64,000 nucleotides of DNA from Latrodectus hesperus (Eukaryota; Arthropoda; Arachnida; Araneae; Theridiidae), in NCBI GenBank assembly GCA_037975125.1, contig CM075858.1, positions 71,266,542 through 71,330,541 on the forward strand, written 5' to 3'. Below, in pieces: positions 51,997 through 64,000 of this stretch. How positions within the stretch are numbered: the first letter of the stretch is position 1; each line of letters starts with the position of its first letter. Below the pieces are notes generated by a model, which was not told the origin of the DNA, made no database searches, and saw only the letters and a list, made by a program, of their open reading frames with translations. The position numbers and the translations under genes are program-made.

Positions 51997-53859
51997 TTGA
52001 AAAATACTAATCGAAGAAGTCGGTTAAGTTTCAAAAAATTAAAATATTGTCTTTTTTAGAGAAATAATTTTGCATTTTGAAGAATATATCACATAGTTTC
52101 AGCCATTTTTAATTCAAATATTTTAATAATAAATTCCTTTCAAAATTCACTTTTCTAATTTTTCTTAAATCGTTTTTCTTCTAATTTGTCATGTAAAAAA
52201 AAGTCAGGAATTTACTTAAAACTCATGATTTTAAGAGAAACATAATCAAACTCCGCTTGTTGCATATAATCTTCCGGTGGCTAACTTTCTCTACGCATTT
52301 TACAGAGACTAATAATCTGTGCAATATTTGCATAATCTGGTATTAATGATATACGCATTTAAATCTCCAGTGGTTTATCCTCGGAAATAATGAATTTCTT
52401 GACGAATTTTCAAGGAAATGTATAATAATACAAACAACAATGAGAAGAGAGAGAAAGAGAGATCAATGATTTATTGTATACAGGATTTAAAAAACTTCAG
52501 AAGTATTGTAAAACTATTTAATTCTATTTATTTATTGATTATTTATATATTAAGATTATTTATTTTACATTAAAAGAAATTTAGTTTTAATTAAATTTGA
52601 TATGATCGTTTAACACAAAATATTTGATTCTAAGACATTTCATAGTTTTAAGATTTTACAATTTTCATTTATATCATATATATAATTTCATATATATAAT
52701 TTTTATTTCAAAATTTAAATTATATATTAAAATTTAAACTTTGAATTAACTAAGCATATTAAATCATTTCGGAAAATTCCAAAACTATTTCCTGTTTTCA
52801 TATCCTTTAACAAAACAAAACGACGATAGCTAGGTAAATTTGAGTTATAAATATCTCAAGAAATCAGTTTCGATTTCACTAGAATGCCAATACGCTAGAA
52901 TTGCTGCTAGATATATTTTCTGAATTTGTTTGTTATGTAAGATGCAAAACGTAGAATATTTATCAGAAGGTAAAATAGGTTCATTTCTAAAGCGTTGCAT
53001 GGCATAAAATTGCTGTAAGTTACATGTACCAGAACAATTCTAGTCGTTTTATTTTACATGTCTAGACACAAGGTATTGCTTTAAATTGTATCACTGCTGT
53101 TCTATTAGATTGTAATCGACGTTTTATTAGATACCATTTAGATCGCAAAACAAGACTACTAACTTCTTAATTTTACAACAAAAGGCATAGCACATCCTCT
53201 TGATTTGCAGCGCATGGATGTTTTTTTAATCATAAGTGCTGATGCTTTAAAGTCAAGATCAAGAAAGAGTACTTAATGGGAAGTACTCTGTGTATTTTAA
53301 TACAAGAGGGAGTACCCTATATTATGATTCCGATTTAGAAAGTAACTGTATACTGATTTATTTGTTTGTAGGTTATGACTTTAAAGGAAGTACATATCAC
53401 AATAAACTGGGTGTGATTATGCAGCAGTAGACTAAACGTCAATGCTTGATTTTCAAGGATATTGCGCAGCTTGCGGTATACTTACACGATTTTCATCAAA
53501 ATTGACTTAAATCAGCTATTTTGAACACAGACAATTAGTATATTACACCGCATCATTTGAAACATTAATTATAAAGGAATAAATCTCTTGGAATATGTTC
53601 CAATTATAGATATTAAATAGATCATACAATAAAAGAAAAAGTACAGAGAATATTTTTTGTTCTTAAAATATAAGATATTAAGATTTATTACTAAAAGTAT
53701 AAGATACTCTATAGAACTATTTTAACTAACTTTTTTGAATTTATCGAATAAAACTTATAATGGAAGCAATGAGAAAATAAATTTGATTTGGCAATGTCAA
53801 CAACAATCAAGCTATAAAATAGGTTTACAAGTTTGACGTTAAAAATTAATTCAAATTTT

Positions 53860-54500
53860 AAAGATACACTAGCAAATACAATTTAATCAGTTTTAAATCA
53901 ATTCCTATTGAAATAATTTATTTGAGTAAAAAAATATTTTTTTACAATAGTTGTGTTTGAGAAATTAAAATATAAATTGGAATGAAAAATTTATCTATTA
54001 ATAACTGCTAAATTCAATTAAATCTTACAAATAAACTGCTCTAAATAAACCAAATATGATAATATTTATTTATTTCAAATTTGAAAAATAATACATATGA
54101 ACATCATGATATTGCTCGAATAAAGATATTAATTTACTGAATTTGAATAATGAAAAGAGTATAGATGATTGGGAATATTATAATTTATTATATTTTTGGT
54201 TGGAATATAGTGAAAATAAATCTAATTTACAACATAACAAAATAATCAGATAATAAAATTGAGTTTCAGTTTGTCATTGTAGAATGCAATTTGCAGTTAA
54301 ATATATGAATACAATTTAGTCAGTTTTCAACAAATTCGTATAAAAGTTATTTATATGAGAAAAAAGATTTTCGCAATAATCTTATTTAAAAAATTAAAAT
54401 CCACAAAGAAAGAAATTTTCTTATTAAGGAATGTGTTAAGCTCTTAATTAAATCAAATGTAAAATTCATTTGACTTTAAAATTTAACAGATATCTTTGAA
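53860..54500. repeat. Diverged direct repeat, period about 435 bp
   Basis: The segment around 53873-54030 (atacaatttaatcagtttt, then tttgagaaattaaaat and tctattaataactg) recurs at about 54308-54460 (atacaatttagtcagtttt, then ttaaaaaattaaaat and ttattaaggaatgtg). Intermediate similarity around 54.0-54.3 kb suggests further worn copies. Confidence 0.5.
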
Positions 54501-55049
54501 AATTTATATCACAGTGTTCAGATGTAAAAATATTAAATTACTGTACGTCACCACTGATATATAATGTTGGGAATTAACGATATTAAAATTAAATTTATGT
54601 AATTATTTGTTTTTAAAAGAAACAATAATTCCGCGAGCGAACTTCTCTTCTAACTTTCACAGAAATATAAAGGTTTTCGAATTTCTAATTTCCGTTTGGA
54701 AATTCTTCCCTGTGAAAATTCGAGAAATTAATTAAATTTTGAGATGAAAATGTAACTATTATTTCTCATTAGCTTCCTTATCAATAAAAGCTTCAGTCGA
54801 CCTATAGCAAAATTTAATTAAATCTGGATTAGCGAATTGAGTTATTCTGGATAATGAATCTTTACAATAAATTTGTAATCAAATTAAAATTTGAAAAATA
54901 AAATATTAAAAATAAAAAAAGGTAGTAGAGAATTTTTTTTTAACATTAGAGGAAACAATTTTTAATTTAAATGAAAGCTGATTTATATGTTGATAAATGT
55001 AAAATGAAATAACGAAAAGTGTAACTTTTAACGGGTCAATTATTTGGTG

Positions 55050-55760
55050 TTATTTAATATTCCTGAACTTTTTTCATTAGTCGTGCTGAATTTAAAATTT
55101 ATTATTTTACAGAATGAATAAAGACTATAAGCTTAAGCAACGAATGAGCTAATTTGTTATTTTTGTTATTGTGCAGTAGCAAACTGAAAGTTATTACACT
55201 AAAAAATAATAGAAATTTTATAAATAATAATCAATAAAAAGGATTGAATTATTATTTACATTTACGAATTTTCGGTTAGTCATCATGAATTTAAAATTTA
55301 TTAGGTTTAAGTTTATAAGCTTCAATTAACAAATTATTTTTGCTGTCGACTGTAAATCGACTGTAAAGTCGACAAAATAAAAATTACTACATTAAAAATA
55401 ACTGAAATGGTATTTTTTATTTATTTTACTTGTTTATATTAACTAATTTTTCGTTAAAAGCTATGAATTTAAAATTCAAATACATATTAAAAATGGATTA
55501 AAATTATAAGCGTTAATACACATAAATAAGTTAATTAGCTATTTTTGTTATTTTACAACAAAATAAACATTATTCTAATAAAAAATTTTGAAATATTATT
55601 ATTTAATAATAATAACAATAAATAAAAATAACTGAAATGTTATTTTAATTTATTATTATTTATTTTCACGAATTCTTTGTTAGCCGTTTTAAATACATAA
55701 AATTTATTACATTAAAATGTATCTTGAAATCATAAGCGTCAACCCATTACGAAGTTAAAA
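55050..55760. repeat. Four tandem units of about 200 bp
   Basis: Units near 55070, 55270, 55445 and 55675 share a ttagtcatgaatttaaaa block, ttataagc-t-aa, gctaattatttttgttatt, and aataactgaaatgttattttt. They are visibly homologous at single-read level. No coding frame is conserved across them. Confidence 0.65.
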
Positions 55761-56230
55761 AATCAAAAATAAACATTATTACAAAGAAAATAACAAATGT
55801 TATTTTTACTTTCGCCTGATATTTCTCAACACGCATTACGTTATTAGATTTTATCATAACAATAAGTGACAGTAAAATGGTTAGTGGTCTACCTTCAATT
55901 CGTGATTTAGATTCATTCCTCGAGTGTGGATGTTTGAAGGTGTTTAAAATGTAGTTATGTTGCAAGTCTTGTTATTTGTTATATTCATTTGCTTCATATG
56001 AAAGACTCAGGCTTACAGTGAATTTGGTGCAGACGTATGTTGGGCTGATTTTTTATGAAATTATGCAAGTTAAATGTGGTATTAGTGTTTTTTCTGGGAG
56101 AGATTTTATATTATTATTGTTTTAAACTAATTTGATGAATCTAATTTTAAAAAATTAAATTTTTTATTATAGTTATATTATTTAAATATTGCACTAAACT
56201 CTTCTTGAGATACCAGAGAAGTTATGTATC

Positions 56231-56490
56231 AAATTTCGGCACAGGGGCTGTATAATCCACGATGCCAAATACTAAATCTTTTTGGCGATGAAAAAATGCG
56301 GCCAAGATGACGTATCATGACGTGCGCGATGACATAAGCACTAGGGTTACCAAATTAGAATTTTCTGCATAATTCTTATAGGTCTCCACATGTATTAAAA
56401 CGAGATTGCCAGATAAATAAGAAAATCCGCCAAAAAATTCACAAACTCAGAATTTGGTATCTTGGATTATACGGCACCTGTGCCCAATTT
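56231..56490. mobile_element. MITE-like element with TIRs of about 36-43 bp
   Basis: Left end ggcacaggggctgtataatc near 56238 mirrors the right end, whose complement reads ggcacaggtgccgtataatc; similarity continues through atgccaaat/ataccaaat and outward into aaatt. The element is about 260 bp and contains gccaagatgacg and ctagggttaccaaa. No coding frame. Confidence 0.7.
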
Positions 56491-57469
56491 TCCACCATCT
56501 GCAAACGTTGGTTGCTTAGGCGCAGTATCTTTCTGTTGCAAAAATCACAAAATTTAAGTTACCTTAATTTGATATATAATATTACAAAAAAATGCTGGAA
56601 ATCATTAAAAACTCGAATTTATCCAAGAAAGACTTTTAATTTGAATATAAATATTTAAATTAAGGCAAAATTCTAAATTATGCACAAACCCTTTTTTCTA
56701 TTTTCCTAGAAATGAGTCTTCAATTCAAAAACTAGTTTAGAAACAACCCACTTTTTAAAACAGAACGTTTTTTGGTAGTCATGGAAGTTAAGTAACTAAT
56801 TTTAATTTAACATGTTTTTCATTTTTTCCAGTGGTAAGTGTTTCGTTAGCATATATGTGGTTATGCACACAAAATGATATAGAGGAAGACTGGACTGCAT
56901 TAAAAGTATATTGAACTGACTTGATTGAGCTGTCTGGTTGACAGGGTATTAGATAAGGCATGGATATTTAATTGGCAATGGATTTGTATTCATATAAATC
57001 ATTGCAGATTTCGTTTTTGAATGGTCAACGCTAGGTTCTTCTGTTGAATGGTTCATGGGTTTGAGTTTTACTTCACGCGAGGTTATTTGTAATGATTTGA
57101 AGTCAATTCTAAACTATAGCTCCTGAGCAAATTCGGTGCAAAGTGTCAGTTGCACCGAATTTGAAAATTTAATCGGGTGCAAAGTGTAGATAATGACCTA
57201 CAAATCAACTAAAATCATGTTCCTTAATAGTACAAATTTGATTATTTGTGTATTGTTGAGTTCTTTAACAAACTAACAAGTTAACCAACGAATAATTTTC
57301 TTCCAACACAACTTTATTTATTTATAGTAGAGAGCAAACATGTGATCAGAGTGATGAGAATTTCATAAATTATCAAGTGCTTGCCAATCAATGTTATTCA
57401 ATAGGAAAATTGATTGAATATTAACTGTGCAGAAGATAGAAAACATCAAGTGTAGAAATATCAAAACTA

Positions 57470-58680
57470 CAAGCAGATAGTAGACTTCATTATAAAAAAT
57501 CCCATAATACATTGAATACAATATTAAATTTATTAAAACATTAAAATGAAGTATCCTTTAATTTATAAAATATATTTTACACAATGTTTTACATGTAAAT
57601 GCATTAACCTTCAATGATTTAGAAATTTAACCCATGTAATAAATTTTGATCTTAAAATTACGAAATACAGAGTATAGTTTCGATATTATTAAAACCAAAA
57701 AATGTATTAAAATTAATTCACCTTCTCTTTGCTAAAAGTTAATCACTCTTAGAAGATACAAATATATTAATTAAATATGACTGGATGAGAATTTTAACAC
57801 TTTGGCTATAAATATTTCTTAAAGTAAAAGTGCAGTACCTGTTCACGCGTAAATTAGAATCAATCTTCATTGGTCCAAAACTTTAACCATATAATAGATT
57901 TTGCAATAGTGAGGATAATCAGGCTATTGTTAAATTACAAAAGCGAAATGTTTTTTCATTCAGAGCATACAAATCGATGAATCAACCTACAATACAATCC
58001 AGAACTTAAATACTTATAAAAGACTACGTTATTAATATAGTATCGATGTTTTAAAAATGCAAAATTGAAGTACCTTTTCTCATGTAATGTACATTTTATA
58101 CAGATAGATGTATAAGTTTTTTTTTTTTTAGTTCAGAACTTCAACACAATAAGGAAAAATTTGCCATGGAAGTTACGCAATTCTAGGTAAAGCCTTGCTA
58201 TAATTAAAACGATGAAAGGAAACACACCTTCAAGCAAAAAGTACATTTACACAGAGATACAGAAAAATAAAATGAACCTTTAGCCGTCAATAACTTCAAC
58301 ACGTATAATAGACTTCGTTAAGAAAATTTTGCTCCAAGCATGTCTCTAGCTGCTTGAATTTTGACTTGGAAGAGACTTTTTCAAACCTCCTTATGTTTTT
58401 GAATTTCCTGGCTGTTTATGGACTTGTGGAGTCGGTCTAGTATTGAAATTGGCCCATCTGTGATTAGTAACAACAATTTTTAGGGTAAATAGACTCATGG
58501 ACCTGATCTAGCTTTGCTGATCACGGGGATTGGAAACAACAACAGTAACAACAAGGAAATTTTGAATATAAAAAATAGACTCGAAATTATTAAAACGCAA
58601 AAGAGAACTAACTACCATTTCACTCTTACATTGCATTTTACACAGAGAATACAAATGAAAGAGTCTACTTCCATTGAAAA
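57470..58680. repeat. Degenerate tandem array downstream of exon 58722-58946
   Basis: Recurring diverged strings such as ataatagacttcgttaa, attgaagtacctttt and attttacacagagataca appear near 57.48, 57.53, 57.83, 57.88, 58.02, 58.08, 58.24, 58.31 and 58.63 kb. The period is irregular and copies are heavily diverged, so boundaries are approximate. Confidence 0.45.
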
Positions 58681-58721
58681 ACAAAAAAACTTCAAAGCAT
58701 GTGCGGCGTGGGCGAGAATAC

Positions 58722-58946
58722 CTTGCTCAGGAGTCCCAAGCAGGGGAGGTTTTTCTTTGAAGTGCTTGAGGGAGGTAGAGGATCGAGTCAAAGTAGTAGG
58801 TCGAGTCCAGATCTCGACCCTGAGATCTTGAGCACTTGTTCTTCTGGGATTCGCAGGAGGGCTCTGAGACCTGGAATGGGCTTTCGAAGAGACGCTGCTG
58901 CCCCCAAACATGGCACTTGTGAGGTTGGTCACACTCTCTGCAACTC
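58722..58946 (-). CDS. Coding exon (first in window) of the KCNH-like gene
   Basis: This 225-nt exon follows a pyrimidine-containing acceptor (tgtctcatcttgcag) and ends at CAAG before donor gtattc. It starts with two bases that finish a codon and ends with one leftover base, so it is symmetrical. The peptide begins GVAESVTNLTSAMFGGSS and continues as a basic, Ser/Pro-rich stretch with RSQSPPANPRRTSAQD and LTRSSTSLKHFKEK. RRTS fits a basophilic-kinase (PKA-type) site. I see no folded domain, which suits an intracellular linker. It is far less AT-rich than its surroundings. Its leftover G plus CA of the next exon gives Ala. The upstream intron holds decayed tandem copies of its acceptor and first 14 or so codons. 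Confidence 0.85.
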
Positions 58947-60090
58947 CTGCAAGATGAGACAAAGACTTTTCGCCTTAATTTACTAAGCTTTAAACTATTT
59001 GGATAGCTCTACTTCTACTATTCTACTCTACGGGCATCTAATAAAGAGCGCAAAAGGCAAGAGCAGATTCTTAGAGCTGATATTTTCAATCGTAAGCAGC
59101 TAAGCACAAAGCAAAGTTATCAATTATAAAATTCGTCACACTATATGCAACTCCTTCTAAATGAGGCATAGTTCTTTTGCTAATTTTTTAAGCTCTAAAT
59201 CTCGTTCGGATAACTAACTCTGCTTCTATTGTTTTACTTTATAAGCATATAATATTGAATATAAAATTAAAGAAAAGTTACGTAAATAAATTTACAGAGT
59301 TTTTTTTTAATTTTTAAGCAATTAAGGAAAGCAAACATGGCATTTGTAAATTTCATTACATACTCTCCAACTTCTGAAAGATGAAGAAAAGACTTTTTTG
59401 TAACTTACTAAGCTCTAAGCTATTGGATAATCCTAATTCTATTTGTTTATATTATGGGTATGTTATAAAGAGCATAAAAAGGAACATATTCTTAACATAA
59501 AATAAGTACTTAGACCACTATTTTTATTCACAGGCAGTAAAATGTATACAAAACTAGCATGTGAATTATACTTTATGCCTCTTCTGCAAGATGTGTGGAA
59601 AATATCAATCCGCAGCAACCCACTTGGTCCTGCCTGAACGCCAGAGGGCGTTCTTTGCAACTTGTATTTGTTATATAGTTTTTAGTCGCACTATTGTTTT
59701 TGCTTGCTTTTGTAGGAGAACTATGTTTCTCAGCTCGGGTCGATTTAATCGGCCAAAAGTATTTGTTATTTTTTTCTGTTATTAAATATTAATTACGTTT
59801 TCAATTGCGTATTTATTTAGTATACTTCTGCAGTGCCTTCACCGGATCTATTTAGTTTTTAGTTTGATATATATATATTTTTTCAAGATGAGACAGTTGT
59901 TTTCGTAATCTTACGAAGCTCTAAACCATTCAAATTACTATTTATAGGCATAAACAAAATTGAAGAAAAGGTGCTTAGCGTAACTAAATATTTTAAAAGT
60001 GATTTTCTTTAATAATTAATTTAAAAAAACTAAAATGGATTTTGTGACATTCGTCACACACTTTAAAACTCCTGCTTAAGCTTCATACTA
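58905..60090 (-). repeat. Tandem array of about 210-bp units that include a splice acceptor and exon head
   Basis: The functional exon's first bases and upstream intron recur at aligned exon starts 58946, 59153, 59373, 59583 and 60071. Spacings are 207, 220, 210 and 488 bp; the last shrinks to about 191 after removing a later insertion. Each copy keeps an AG at or next to the acceptor. Aligned minus-strand peptides are GVAESVTNLTSAMF (functional), GVAYSVTNFIIDNF, -VGEYVMKFTNAMF, a stop-bearing copy, and GVLKCVTNVTKSIL. The intronic part matches too, for example the block with ttactaagct and gtataaagagc-like strings in copies 1 and 3. Only copy 1 continues into the full exon. Confidence 0.8.
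59594..59890. mobile_element. Insertion of about 290 bp inside an array copy, flanked by 7-bp direct repeats
   Basis: The repeat-unit sequence breaks after caagatg (587-593) and resumes at caagatg (884-890). The intervening 290 bp have no counterpart in the other array units and include a less AT-rich part near 59610-59660. The repeated CAAGATG looks like a target-site duplication. I cannot assign a family and see no coding potential. Confidence 0.55.

Positions 60091-64000
<3,910 letters not shown>

Larger units (their letters stand above)
49420..58721 (-). other. About 9.3-kb intron of the KCNH-like gene
   Basis: It runs from donor gtattc at 58721 to acceptor tgtcttacag at 49420. It carries degenerate tandem arrays at 49.44-51.25, 53.86-54.5, 55.05-55.76 and 57.47-58.68 kb, a minus-strand SINE dimer at 51.3-52.0 kb and a TIR-bounded MITE-like element at 56.23-56.49 kb. 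52.0-53.8 kb holds nothing I recognise apart from a short GA-rich run near 52.44 kb. Confidence 0.7.

Noticed and set aside
51456..52059. Several open frames of 60-90 codons
   Set aside because: All fall within the minus-strand SINE dimer and recur with the SINE.

Overview
The window looks like nuclear DNA of an arthropod with a large, AT-rich, repeat-laden genome. A chelicerate such as a spider is plausible, but I cannot prove it from the sequence. The signs are very high A+T, exons of 154-315 bp in introns of 1-15 kb, long (AT)n and (AC)n tracts, tRNA-derived SINEs, and decayed Tigger, mariner, Tc1-like and MULE-like transposons. There is no bacterial-style gene organisation, CRISPR array or operon.

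The one convincing host gene is on the minus strand. It enters from beyond the right edge and ends at a TAA at 25375. I traced its last six coding exons: 58722-58946, 49221-49419, 46352-46576, 41873-42187, 26785-26938 and 25375-25653. All have GT-AG borders, and all five junction phases agree (1, 2, 2, 2, 0), which gives a continuous C-terminal stretch of about 465 residues. It is a Ser/Thr/Pro-rich, acidic cytoplasmic tail with one coiled coil across the exon 3/4 junction. The coil resembles the C-terminal coil of ERG-type KCNH potassium channels (hERG, Drosophila seizure). The tail ends in -SSDV, a class I PDZ-ligand pattern. The channel core is not in the window, so the family call is provisional.

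Layout. 1-25 kb is intergenic and transposon-rich: a probable Tc1/mariner-type end (2.9-3.2 kb), a MULE-like relic with inverted ends (3.2-7.2 kb), a 2.1-kb inverted repeat with 0.9-kb arms (7.4-9.5 kb), a mariner scrap (12.1 kb), and an internally deleted Tigger element in a minisatellite (16.3-18.2 kb). 25.0-25.4 kb is the 3' UTR. 25.4-58.9 kb is the exon/intron body, whose introns carry SINEs, a foldback element, a perfect 46-bp hairpin, a convergent Tc1-like pair, a MITE-like element and several degenerate tandem arrays. 58.9-60.1 kb is upstream intron with decayed tandem copies of the first 40 or so bp of exon 58722-58946 plus its splice acceptor. 60.1-64 kb shows no exon I can support.

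The strongest candidates for undescribed biology are the tandem pseudo-acceptor array at 58.9-60.1 kb, the long inverted repeat at 7.4-9.5 kb, and the perfect hairpin at 44.3 kb.
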